Below, piece after piece: positions 16,946 through 24,691 of a stretch of 64,000 nucleotides of DNA. Each line of letters opens with the position of its first letter. Within the stretch, counting starts at the first letter, position 1. The translations under genes and the position numbers were made by a program. The notes beneath the pieces were generated by a model. The model was not told where the DNA came from. It worked only from the letters and a program-made list of their open reading frames with translations, and did no database searches. Source of the stretch: Arthrobacter sp. OAP107 (GTDB lineage Bacteria > Actinomycetota > Actinomycetes > Actinomycetales > Micrococcaceae); the NCBI RefSeq assembly GCF_040546765.1, contig NZ_JBEPOK010000001.1, forward strand, positions 2,232,001 to 2,296,000, given 5' to 3'.

Positions 16946-18106
16946 ATGGACCACGCCACCGCACCGGTTCCCCTGAGGGTCCTGATCGCACCCGACAAGT
17001 TCAAAGGCAGCCTCACCGCGGCTGAGGTGGCCGATGCCCTGGCTGCAGGGCTCCGCTCCGCGACTGACACGGCCGGCAGGCCCGGGGCGGTCCGCTGTGA
17101 CCTGCTTCCGCTGGCCGACGGCGGGGATGGCAGTGTGGATGCCGCAGTCACCTCCGGTTTTGCCCGGCACAGCGTCACCGTGGCCGGTCCTACCGGCCGG
17201 CCCGTCCAGGCGGACGTCGCTTTCGACGGCGCCACGGCCGTCGTCGAGGTGGCCAATACCTGTGGCTTCGCACTGCTGCCGGACGGCAAGCTGGACCCGC
17301 TGAATGCCTCGAGCCGCGGTTTCGGGGAAGCGGTCCTGTTCGCCCTCGGCCTCAAGCCGGCTCGGGTAGTGCTGGCGCTGGGCGGCAGCTCCAGCACCGA
17401 CGGCGGCATGGGCATGCTGTCCGCTGTGGGCTACCGCTTCCTTGACGCTGCCGGACATGAGCTCAACGGCACCGGCGAAGCACTGGGCCGGATCCGGTCC
17501 ATTGAGTGGACCAGCCCTCCAGGGTTGGCCGGCGTCGAGCTGGTCATGGCCAGCGATGTGCACAATCCGTTGCTTGGCCGTCAGGGCGCTCCCGCCGTCT
17601 TCGGGCCGCAGAAGGGTGCGGGGCCCAGGGAAATCGCGGTTCTCGAGGACGGGCTGAAGTGCTTTGTGGACAAGCTGTCGGAGGCGGGGATCGCCGACGC
17701 CGGGAAGCTGGCGGAGTCCGCCGGCGCCGGCAGCGCCGGCGGACTCGGCTTCGCCTGCCTGCTCCTGGCGGCAACGCAGGTGTCAGGCGCGGACTACTTT
17801 TTGGACCTGTTGGACTTCAACACCCGCAAGGACGGCTGCGATGTCGTCATCACCGGCGAGGGCAGCATCGACGAACAGACCCTGGCCGGCAAACTCCCTG
17901 CCGCCGTCGCACAGCGCTCGGGCGGGAAACCGGTCATCGCCGTCGCAGGCAGGTCACTGCTCCCGGAGGAGCGCTGGGCCGAGATGTCACTGAGCCGGGT
18001 CTACACACTGGCGGAGTACACGGACCGGGACTCCGCCAGGGACCCCGGGCTGTCCGCCGCCCTGCTGCGCCGGATCGGGCAGGACATAGCGGCAGACATC
18101 CTGTAG
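16946..18106 (+). CDS. glycerate kinase
   Basis: This 386-residue enzyme of the GlxK/GarK type-1 family phosphorylates D-glycerate with ATP to 2- or 3-phosphoglycerate. Diagnostic motifs are IAPDKFKGSLTAAEVADALA near the N terminus, LPLADGGDGSVDA, LGGSSSTDGGMGML and VITGEGSIDEQTLAGKLP. The start is ATG 16946, one base after the dctA stop. With the dehydrogenase and carrier upstream it completes a route from tartrate through glycerate into lower glycolysis. A terminator follows about 40 nt after the stop. Confidence 0.95.
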   Translation: MDHATAPVPLRVLIAPDKFKGSLTAAEVADALAAGLRSATDTAGRPGAVRCDLLPLADGGDGSVDAAVTSGFARHSVTVAGPTGRPVQADVAFDGATAVVEVANTCGFALLPDGKLDPLNASSRGFGEAVLFALGLKPARVVLALGGSSSTDGGMGMLSAVGYRFLDAAGHELNGTGEALGRIRSIEWTSPPGLAGVELVMASDVHNPLLGRQGAPAVFGPQKGAGPREIAVLEDGLKCFVDKLSEAGIADAGKLAESAGAGSAGGLGFACLLLAATQVSGADYFLDLLDFNTRKDGCDVVITGEGSIDEQTLAGKLPAAVAQRSGGKPVIAVAGRSLLPEERWAEMSLSRVYTLAEYTDRDSARDPGLSAALLRRIGQDIAADIL

Positions 18107-18147
18107 CCGGAGACAGGCAGGGCAGAAAGCAGAAAGAGCAGAAGTCC

Positions 18148-18183
18148 CAAAGAAAGGCCCCGCGCTGGCGGGGTCTTTCCTTT
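18148..18183 (+). terminator. terminator after glycerate kinase
   Basis: AAAGAAAGGCCCCG-CGCTGG-CGGGGTCTTTCCTTT forms a stem of about 11 bp with A- and T-rich flanks. It lies between the convergent glycerate kinase gene and the small reverse-strand gene, so it may serve both. Confidence 0.8.
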
Positions 18184-18190
18184 GTTGTGC

Positions 18191-18388
18191 CTACGCGTTC
18201 TCGCGGATGCGGTCAGGCTCGCGGTCGGCGGCTTCCTCCAGCCGGGCGAGGTAGGCCCACATTCTGCTTTCCTCTGCCTGCACCTGGGGTTCGGGGGTCT
18301 CGGCCGGCCTTGCCTCCGGACGTCCCTCGGCCTCCTTCGCCGCTTCCTTCCTGTAATTCCGCCATCCCTCACACGATGAATAGCACAT
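18191..18388 (-). CDS. small charged protein of unknown function
   Basis: This is a 65-residue ORF with a strong ribosome site: TAGGAGG lies 6 nt before ATG 18388, and an overlapping GTG at 18391 is too close to it. The protein opens with two Cys and aromatics (MCYSSCEGWRNYRKEA). It continues as a highly charged, probably helical Glu/Ala/Arg stretch. There is no membrane segment. The strong ribosome site and high-GC third positions argue that it is expressed. I do not recognise a family. Confidence 0.65.
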   Translation of the reverse strand: MCYSSCEGWRNYRKEAAKEAEGRPEARPAETPEPQVQAEESRMWAYLARLEEAADREPDRIRENA

Positions 18389-18441
18389 CACCGACCTCCT
18401 AACAGTTGGTGTAGCTTAATCGTCCTCCCATTGCCGGACGC

Positions 18442-18511
18442 TGTCGATTGAGGGGACGGTCGATTGAGCGAGCGTGTCGATTGAGGGGACGGTGCGCGTT
18501 GAGGGGATGGT
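18442..18511. repeat. four imperfect copies of a GATTGAGGGGACGGT element
   Basis: TGTCGATTGAGGGGACGGT occurs exactly at 18442-18460 and again at 18475-18493. A shortened copy (CGATTGAGCGAGCG) lies between them and a variant (GCGTTGAGGGGATGGT) follows. It is in the gap between two reverse-strand genes, downstream of the YqeY gene. Confidence 0.8.
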
Positions 18512-18536
18512 GCCGATGGGCTGGAAACTGTGCTGC

Positions 18537-19001
18537 TCAGGCGAGCCGCTGGCGGACGATGTCGCTCACGGCCTTTCCGTCGAAGCGCCCCGCGACCCGG
18601 GCTGTGACTGGCTTCATCACGGCGCCCATGTGCCGCACCGACAGCTCCGTGCCGTCCGCCCGCAAGCCCTCGATGACCTCGTCCACGATGCCTTCCACCT
18701 CGGCGGCGGAGAGAGCCTTCGGCAGGTAGGCCTCAATGACCTCGGCTTCGGCGACTTCCGTGGCTGCCCGCTCCGGTTCCCCGGCCTCCGTGTAGATGCG
18801 GGCGGTGTCGCGCCGTTTCGCGGCCTCCTTCTGCAGCAGCGCCGTCACCTGGGCGTCGTCGAGCTCCACCGGCGTCTTGCCGGACTTCTCCCGGGTCTCG
18901 ATCTCGCCCAGGACGCTGCGAACGGTGCCCAGGGCCACCTTGTTGTGCTCCTTCAGATGTGCAACGACGTCCCCGTGGAGGCGTTCCTTCAGCGTGGCCA
19001 T
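18537..19001 (-). CDS. GatB/YqeY domain-containing protein
   Basis: This 154-residue cytosolic protein is a stand-alone YqeY domain, related to the C-terminal tRNA-binding helices of GatB amidotransferase subunits. It shows TLKERLHGDVVAHLKEHNKVALGTVRSVLGEIETREK, the ALLQKEAAKRRDTARIY helix, EVIEAYLPKALSAAEVE and the terminal GAVMKPVTARVAGRFDGKAV motif. These match the family along its full usual length. A link to tRNA or amidotransferase chemistry is assumed from GatB only; no enzymatic role is established. Confidence 0.92.
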   Translation of the reverse strand: MATLKERLHGDVVAHLKEHNKVALGTVRSVLGEIETREKSGKTPVELDDAQVTALLQKEAAKRRDTARIYTEAGEPERAATEVAEAEVIEAYLPKALSAAEVEGIVDEVIEGLRADGTELSVRHMGAVMKPVTARVAGRFDGKAVSDIVRQRLA

Positions 19002-19158
19002 GATGTCCTTCTCTCGGGATCAGTGTGTACCTCAATCGTGGACCCGGCCGGGCTGCACTGCCAGAACCCCCCACTGTCCGGGACCTGCAGCGCCCCGGAT
19101 CGGCTGTTGCCGCGTGTCCTTCGCCCCCGTCAGCGTCACTCGCACATATGTTCTAGGT

Positions 19159-19317
19159 ATGGAAGAGGAACATCCCGGTGAACTTGCCGGGCAGATGTCA
19201 ATCAATGAGCTCCTTGTCGCGATGGGCGAAGCCCCCGTGGTGAGCATGCTGGATCTGGTGGTTCCGGACGACGCTTCATCGCTGATGGAGGATCCGCCCA
19301 CACTGCCCGGCCTGTGA
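19159..19317 (+). CDS. small acidic hypothetical protein
   Basis: This is a 52-residue, very acidic ORF (MEEEHPGELAGQMSINELLV, then MLDLVVPDDASSLMEDPPTLP). There is no ribosome site, but TATGTT at 19147-19152 is placed 6 nt before the ATG, as expected of a leaderless message. No domain is recognised. The same arrangement recurs in the two genes that follow, which supports it being real. Confidence 0.5.
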   Translation: MEEEHPGELAGQMSINELLVAMGEAPVVSMLDLVVPDDASSLMEDPPTLPGL

Positions 19318-19357
19318 GCCGGGCCCCAAGGGCATAGCCCCTGTAGCCTTGATTCCT

Positions 19358-20122
19358 ATGGTTTATGTGCAAGTCCCCGGCCCGTCGCTGCCCGAACAAT
19401 GGTACGACCGGGTGATTGCCGGATTCACCCAGGCCGCCGTTCCCGCAGTCTCCGTCACCGAGCTCCTGGCCGTCGTGCTCATCGCGGCGGTCCTTTCTGT
19501 CCCCCGTGCCACGTGGCGCTATTTCGGCCTGCTCGCCACGGTGACCCATGAACTGGGGCACGCCTTTGCCGCCCTCACCAGCGGACAGCGGCTGGGCGGC
19601 ATCAGGCTGCAGCTCATCCACGGCGGCACCACCACGTCCTATACCCGGGGACGTGCAGCCGCCGTATGGTCAGGCTTTTGGGGCTATCCTGTTCCCGGCG
19701 TGACCGGTGCCGCCCTGGTGTGGGCGGGCTTCAGCGGGTGGGGGCCGGCAGCCATGTCTGCCGGACTGCTGATCCTGCTGGCGTCGCTGATTTTCATCCG
19801 GAATGCCGCCGGCGTGCTCATCCTCCTGGGGGCTGTGGTGGCGGTGGCTGCCATGATCATCAATGTGCCCGCCGCGTTCACCGGCCACGTGGCGATCATC
19901 CTGGGCGTGGCCCTCCTGGTTGCCGCCGTCCGTGACCTGTTCAAGCTCACGAACGTCCACCTCCGGCGCCGCGACCAGCTGCGGTCCTCCGACGCTTACA
20001 TCCTGTACCGCGCCACCGCCGTGCCGTCCGGCGTCTGGATCGCACTGTTCTCCCTTGTGGTGGCAGGCTGCTGGGTACTTGCCTGGCTGCCGATGTCGCG
20101 GGTCTTTGGCGCGGCAACATAG
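19358..20122 (+). CDS. M50 family metallopeptidase (membrane)
   Basis: This integral membrane protein of about 254 residues has the zinc motif H64-E-L-G-H68 in LLATVTHELGHAFAALTSGQ, followed by GGIRLQLIHGG. This is the arrangement of the short M50B-like peptidases found in actinobacteria. Five or so hydrophobic helices follow (residues 110-250). The second metal ligand (Asp in NPDG-type motifs of site-2 proteases) is not obvious, so activity may differ from classical S2P. ATG 19358 is preferred to TTG 19349 because TAGCCT lies 8 nt upstream, a leaderless arrangement. Confidence 0.85.
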   Translation: MVYVQVPGPSLPEQWYDRVIAGFTQAAVPAVSVTELLAVVLIAAVLSVPRATWRYFGLLATVTHELGHAFAALTSGQRLGGIRLQLIHGGTTTSYTRGRAAAVWSGFWGYPVPGVTGAALVWAGFSGWGPAAMSAGLLILLASLIFIRNAAGVLILLGAVVAVAAMIINVPAAFTGHVAIILGVALLVAAVRDLFKLTNVHLRRRDQLRSSDAYILYRATAVPSGVWIALFSLVVAGCWVLAWLPMSRVFGAAT

Positions 20123-20131
20123 TCTGGTGCC

Positions 20132-21313
20132 ATGAGTGAGAAGACCAGCACAGTCGAAGCACACAGCAGGGGACGCCATGCCGGGGAACCGCGCAGCAGG
20201 GAACTGCACGCCGCGGAGCCCCGCACCACGGAACAACAAGGCACCGAACAACAAGGCACCGAACAAGAAGGCACGGATCAACTTAGTACAAAGGGTGCCT
20301 ATGTCACGGGCGGCGAGTTCAACCGGGACACCAACTACATCGAGGACCGCATCACCAGGAACGGCACCCCCGGGCCTAACGGTGAACCAGGCTGGCCGGC
20401 GGAGCCGGGACGCTACCGGCTGATCGCCGCGCGGGCATGCCCGTGGGCCAACCGCACCGTCATCGTCCGCCGGCTCCTGGGTCTCGAGGACGTCATCAGC
20501 CTCGGCCAGCCTGGCCCCACCCACGATGCCCGGTCCTGGACCTTCGACCTGGATGCGGACGGCAAGGATCCTGTGCTGGGCATCGAGCGCCTGCAGGAAG
20601 CGTATTTCCGCCGTTTCCCGGACTACCCCCGCGGCATCACGGTTCCTGCCCTGGTGGACGTTGCCAGCGGCGCGGTGGTGACCAACAACTACCCGCAGAT
20701 AACGCTGGACTTCTCCACGGAATGGACCGACTTCCACCGCCCCGGCGCTCCGCAGCTGTACCCGGAGCACCTGCGCGAGGAAATCGACAGCGTCAACAAG
20801 CGCGTCTTCACCGAGGTCAATAACGGTGTCTACAGGTGCGGCTTCGCCGGATCCCAGGAGGCCTACGATGCTGCCTACACCCGGCTGTGGGACACCATGG
20901 ACTGGCTCGAGGAGCGGCTGACCGGCCAGAGGTACCTCGTGGGCGACTCGATCACCGAGGCGGACGTCCGGCTCTTCACCACGCTCGCGCGCTTCGATGC
21001 CGTCTACCACGGCCACTTCAAGTGCAACCGGAACAAGCTCATCGAAATGCCGGCGCTCTGGGGTTATGCCCGGGACCTGTTCCAGACGCCCGGCTTCGGG
21101 GACACGATCGACTTCGTGCAGATCAAGCAGCACTACTACATAGTGCACGAGGACATTAATCCCACGCAGATCGTCCCCGCGGGCCCCGAGCTGTCCGGCT
21201 GGCTGACGGCACACGGGCGGGAGTCGCTGGGTGGCACCCCCTTTGGCGAGGGCACGCCCCCGGGGCCGGTCAAGGCCGGCGAGGAAGTGGCCGCGGGGCA
21301 CGGGGCCGCCTAG
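20132..21313 (+). CDS. glutathionyl-hydroquinone reductase-like (Xi-class) glutathione transferase
   Basis: This 393-residue protein has a thioredoxin-fold domain with catalytic C103 in RLIAARACPWANRTVIVRR and a GST C-terminal helical domain. The latter contains ITVPALVD, NNYPQITLDFSTEW, VNNGVYRCGFAGSQEAYD and RYLVGDSITEADVRLFTTLARFDAVYHGHFKCN. This matches YqjG/PcpF-type enzymes that remove a thiol from quinol conjugates. Actinobacteria mostly use mycothiol, so the cosubstrate may not be glutathione. Residues 1-50 are an added low-complexity segment with TEQQG pentapeptide repeats. TAGTCT 6 nt before the ATG suggests a leaderless message. Confidence 0.88.
   Translation: MSEKTSTVEAHSRGRHAGEPRSRELHAAEPRTTEQQGTEQQGTEQEGTDQLSTKGAYVTGGEFNRDTNYIEDRITRNGTPGPNGEPGWPAEPGRYRLIAARACPWANRTVIVRRLLGLEDVISLGQPGPTHDARSWTFDLDADGKDPVLGIERLQEAYFRRFPDYPRGITVPALVDVASGAVVTNNYPQITLDFSTEWTDFHRPGAPQLYPEHLREEIDSVNKRVFTEVNNGVYRCGFAGSQEAYDAAYTRLWDTMDWLEERLTGQRYLVGDSITEADVRLFTTLARFDAVYHGHFKCNRNKLIEMPALWGYARDLFQTPGFGDTIDFVQIKQHYYIVHEDINPTQIVPAGPELSGWLTAHGRESLGGTPFGEGTPPGPVKAGEEVAAGHGAA
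20228..20279 (+). repeat. 15-bp tandem repeat in the GST N-terminal codons
   Basis: Three and a half copies of ACCGAACAACAAGGC with few changes encode TEQQG-TEQQG-TEQEG-TDQ. The period is exactly five codons, so copy changes keep the frame. Confidence 0.85.
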
Positions 21314-21339
21314 CCGGCGCTGCCAGGGCTGGAGAAAAG

Positions 21340-22452
21340 ATGGAACGGGATACGTTGCCGCGGAAGATCTGGCGCTCCGCGGCCACCAGCGTTGCGCGCG
21401 CCCTCGCCGCGCCGCGCCTGCAGCTGGCGGCGAAGGCAGGACTGGCAGCGGGCATCGCGATCTGGGTGGCGCCCCTCATGCCCGGGGTTGCCGCCCACTA
21501 CGCGTACTATGCTCCGCTCGGTGCGCTGGTGGCCATGTACGAGAACGTTTCGGGTTCGATGCGCCAGGGTTTTCAGACCCTGCTGGGGCTGGGTGTGGGC
21601 ATCGGCCTGGCGTTTGTCCTGATCAGTTTCGGTGCCACACCGCTCAGCGTGGCGGTTGTCATGGCACTGGGCGTCCTGCTGGCGGGGCTGCCGCGCCTGG
21701 GTGCGGGCCGCGACTGGATTCCGACGGCGGCCCTGCTGGTGTTGCTGGTTGGCGGACAGAACCCGGATGATTTTTCCTTCGGGTATCTGTTGCAGATGGG
21801 CGTGGGTGTCGTGGTTGGCATCGCCGTCAACCTCCTGGTGTTTCCCCCGCTGCACTTCAATGCTGCCGCCCTCAGCCTCGCGGAGCTCCGGCTGTCGCTG
21901 GCCCGCCAGCTGCAGGACATGGGGGCGGCCATGCACGAAAAGTGGCCTCCCGAACACGAGGACTGGTCTCGCCGGTCCGAGGACCTCGCCCAGTCCGCGC
22001 GTTCGGTCCGGGCAGCCGTGCAGAAGGCCGATGCCAGCAGAGAGGCCAATCCGCGGCGCCGCTTCCATCCCCGCGACGTGGACAAGGACTACCGCACCGT
22101 ACGCGAGCTGGAGCAGATCACCTTCCACATCCAGGACATGACCGAGGTGCTTTCCGACGTCATCTGGAACGAAGACATGCCGTTCACGATTCCCCTTCCC
22201 TACAGCGAACCGCTGGCGGAGGCCCTTGCCGCTGTGGGCGAGGTGCTGCGTTCGGCGGAGGAGGACGATGCCGACCGGCAGGCTGAGCTGTTCCAGGCGG
22301 CCCGCTCGGCCGTCTCCTCCCTCGAGGGGCGCACCGCCTCCGAGGACATCGAGGCCGGCACGCCGAGCGCCGCAGGATCAATCCTGCTCAGCCTGCACCG
22401 TATCCTCCGGGTCGCCAACCCCAACGGCAGGCAGCCCGACCGCAGCAATTAG
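21340..22452 (+). CDS. FUSC family membrane protein (aromatic acid exporter-like)
   Basis: This 370-residue protein has six hydrophobic helices in residues 30-165 (for example AAKAGLAAGIAIWVAPLMPG and LLGLGVGIGLAFVLISFG). The cytosolic part of about 200 residues carries long helices. The layout and the GDWIP-like GRDWIPTAALLVLLVGGQNPDDF element fit FUSC/ArAE proteins, which export aromatic acids or line the membrane as half-size subunits. It follows the GST gene by 26 nt, so the two may share a transcript and a detoxification role (inference). Its stop overlaps the convergent MaoC gene stop by 4 nt. Confidence 0.85.
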   Translation: MERDTLPRKIWRSAATSVARALAAPRLQLAAKAGLAAGIAIWVAPLMPGVAAHYAYYAPLGALVAMYENVSGSMRQGFQTLLGLGVGIGLAFVLISFGATPLSVAVVMALGVLLAGLPRLGAGRDWIPTAALLVLLVGGQNPDDFSFGYLLQMGVGVVVGIAVNLLVFPPLHFNAAALSLAELRLSLARQLQDMGAAMHEKWPPEHEDWSRRSEDLAQSARSVRAAVQKADASREANPRRRFHPRDVDKDYRTVRELEQITFHIQDMTEVLSDVIWNEDMPFTIPLPYSEPLAEALAAVGEVLRSAEEDDADRQAELFQAARSAVSSLEGRTASEDIEAGTPSAAGSILLSLHRILRVANPNGRQPDRSN

Positions 22453-23360
22453 AGGGCAGCCACCGATCCGCTGAAGTGCTTCCGGCCGGACCGCTGGCTC
22501 CAGGCCACATAGTGGGACCGGAGCCAGCCGCCGTCCCCGGACTCCGCCGTCGAAATCTCCAGCGCCACACGTGCGGGAAGGAAAACCGGTGCCTCGAACT
22601 GCACGTCCCAGCGGAAGGCGTCGCCCTTGGCTGCGCCCACGTCCGCCAGTGCCCGCGACGCGAGGTACATGCCGTGGGCGATGGACCGGCGCAGGCCCAG
22701 GGCCTTGGCGGAAAGGACACTGAGGTGGATGGGGTTGAAGTCCCCGGACACGGCGGCGTACGCGCGGCCGGTGTCCACCCCAAGTTCCCAGAGCCCGGTG
22801 GGATCCGGTGCCGAGAACCCCTGGGGCGCCGCCGCCGCCGAGGCCTTATCGATGCCGGGCAGGAACACACCCTTGGCAAGATAGGTGGACACGCCGCACC
22901 AGGACACGGCGCTGTCACCGGCCGCGCGCACCTCCACCGCAATATCCACCTGGGTTCCGGCGCGGTGAGCCCGGAGCGTCTCCGCTGCGGCCACAATGTC
23001 CAGGGGTTCAGTGAACCTGACCGGTCTGCGGTACTCAATCACGTTCCGCAGATGGATCATCCCCAGCAGGGGAAGCGGAAAATCTTCGCGGTTCATGACG
23101 CTCATCGCCACCGGGAATGCCATTGCATGGATGAACCCCGCCGGAAGAATGTCGCTGGCAGACTCACCCAGCAGGTGCTGGTAGGCCGTGAGGATTTCGA
23201 CGTCGGGCCGGACGTCCCTGACTTCGTGGCTTACTGCGGGCAGCACGCCCTCGGCCTGGGAACCCAGGATCCTGCGGCGGGCGGCCGTGGCCGCCGCGTT
23301 CACGTACAGCTTGGAGAGGGACGGCATCTCCTCCAGGATCAGGGGCTGGCTGGCGGTCAT
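22449..23360 (-). CDS. MaoC-like (3R)-hydroxyacyl dehydratase, HtdX type
   Basis: This double hot-dog protein of about 303 residues has the hydratase-2 motif in AAVSGDFNPIHLSVLSAKALGLRRSIAHGMYLASRAL, with the catalytic Asp and His. ILPAGFIHAMAFPVAMSVM lies in the first half. It should dehydrate (3R)-hydroxyacyl thioesters. Order and relatedness match mycobacterial Rv0241c (HtdX), which lies beside FabG4 and FadA2. The start ATG overlaps the stop of the FabG4-like gene (ATGA), so it is translated by coupling; the longer ORF start at 23384 is unlikely. It is the last gene of a three-gene operon. Confidence 0.88.
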   Translation of the reverse strand: MTASQPLILEEMPSLSKLYVNAAATAARRRILGSQAEGVLPAVSHEVRDVRPDVEILTAYQHLLGESASDILPAGFIHAMAFPVAMSVMNREDFPLPLLGMIHLRNVIEYRRPVRFTEPLDIVAAAETLRAHRAGTQVDIAVEVRAAGDSAVSWCGVSTYLAKGVFLPGIDKASAAAAPQGFSAPDPTGLWELGVDTGRAYAAVSGDFNPIHLSVLSAKALGLRRSIAHGMYLASRALADVGAAKGDAFRWDVQFEAPVFLPARVALEISTAESGDGGWLRSHYVAWSQRSGRKHFSGSVAAL

Positions 23361-24691
23361 GCCCCCACCAGGTTTTGTCCGCATACCCTCAGCACCTCTC
23401 CGGAAATGCCCCCGGCGGCATCGCCCGCGAGGAAGGAAATGGCCTCGGCAACGTCCCCCGGCTGCCCGCCCTGCTGCAGGGAGTTCAGCCGCCGGGCAAT
23501 CTCCCGTGTGGCGAACGGGATGCGGGCCGTCATCTCTGTCTCGATGAATCCGGGTGCCACGGCGTTGATCGAGCCGCCGTACTGCCCCAGAAGCGGTGCG
23601 GTGGCCCGGACCATGCCCATGACCGCGCCCTTGGACGCCGCGTAGTTGGTCTGCCCGCGGTTGCCGGCGATTCCGCTCGTGGAGGCCACCGACACGATGC
23701 GCGGCGCGGAACGGAAGTGCCCGGAGGCAAGGAGCGCCTCATTGATGCGCAGCTGGGCGGCGATGTTCACCTCAATGACCGAACCCCACCGGGTCGGGTC
23801 CATGTTGACCAGCAGCTTGTCCCGGGTGATGCCGGCATTGTGGACCACGATGTCGAGCCGGCCGTGGCGGTGCACGGCATGGTCGATGATGCGTTGCCCG
23901 GCGTCGTCGCGGGTAATGTCCAGCTGCAGCGCGGTGCCGCGGATCCCGTTGGCAACCTCCGCCAGATGGTCCCCGGCGGCGGGAACGTCCACCGCCACCA
24001 CGGTGGCGCCGTCACGGTGCAGCGTCCGGGCGATGGCCGCGCCAATACCGCGGGCCGCACCGGTCACAACCGCGACCTTGCCCGCGAGGGGTGCCTCGGC
24101 GTCGTCGGGCAGCCTGCCTTCCCCGGAAGTGACGCGGACGAACTGGCCGTCCACGAACGCTGACCGGCCCGAGAGGAAGAAGCGCAGGGCCCCCAGGGCC
24201 GAAGGGGCGGTGGGACTGACGTCCTCGGCGAGGAGGATGCCGTTTCCGGTGGCTCCCGCCCGCAGTTCCTTGGCCAGCGACCGCAGCAGACCGTCTACGC
24301 CCTGCCGTGCGGCGGCCGTGGCTGGCGGACCGCCGGGCACGCGCGAGACAGTCACCACCCGTCCGCCGGGGGCAAGATCCCGCAGTGACGGAGCAGCCGC
24401 AAGGACAGGGTGCTCCAGGTCGCCGGGGGCTTCGAGGGTGTCGAGCACCAGCACGATTCCGCCAAGCTTTTCCTTGGGCACGGCGTGGCGCCGGACGTCG
24501 AGTCCCCACGAAAGCAGTTCTGCGGCAATCGCGTCGGCACCGGGGCCTGAACCGCCCACCAGGACCGGCCCCTCGATCAGTGGCTGGCCACTCCGGTAGC
24601 GCCGCAGTTCGGCCGGCTGTGGAAGGCCGAGTTTCCGGGCGAGATCCCGTCCGAGGCCGCGGTTCACCAGCCGGGCGTAGGTGTCAGTCAT
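23357..24691 (-). CDS. FabG4-type high-molecular-weight 3-oxoacyl reductase
   Basis: This protein of about 444 residues consists of two Rossmann units. The N-terminal 200 residues form a degenerate flavodoxin-like domain (GGSGPGADAIAAELLSWG). The C-terminal half is a full SDR with TGAARGIGAAIARTL, the N of HNAGIT, catalytic Ser in SVASTSG and NYAASKGAV holding Tyr and Lys. This matches mycobacterial FabG4 (Rv0242c), which reduces 3-oxoacyl-CoA/ACP with NADH. ATG 24691 overlaps the thiolase stop by 8 nt and is chosen over the longer ORF. Together with its neighbours it forms a fatty acid modification or elongation module. Confidence 0.9.
   Translation of the reverse strand: MTDTYARLVNRGLGRDLARKLGLPQPAELRRYRSGQPLIEGPVLVGGSGPGADAIAAELLSWGLDVRRHAVPKEKLGGIVLVLDTLEAPGDLEHPVLAAAPSLRDLAPGGRVVTVSRVPGGPPATAAARQGVDGLLRSLAKELRAGATGNGILLAEDVSPTAPSALGALRFFLSGRSAFVDGQFVRVTSGEGRLPDDAEAPLAGKVAVVTGAARGIGAAIARTLHRDGATVVAVDVPAAGDHLAEVANGIRGTALQLDITRDDAGQRIIDHAVHRHGRLDIVVHNAGITRDKLLVNMDPTRWGSVIEVNIAAQLRINEALLASGHFRSAPRIVSVASTSGIAGNRGQTNYAASKGAVMGMVRATAPLLGQYGGSINAVAPGFIETEMTARIPFATREIARRLNSLQQGGQPGDVAEAISFLAGDAAGGISGEVLRVCGQNLVGA

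Noticed and set aside
15298..17415. 705-residue reverse-strand ORF opposite the dehydrogenase end, dctA and glycerate kinase
   Set aside because: It is the antisense shadow of well-supported genes in GC-rich DNA. Its translation is rich in Gly, Asp, Glu and His with no domain.
18442..18511. CRISPR array
   Set aside because: The repeats are too few, too irregular in spacing and imperfect, and no cas gene is in the window.
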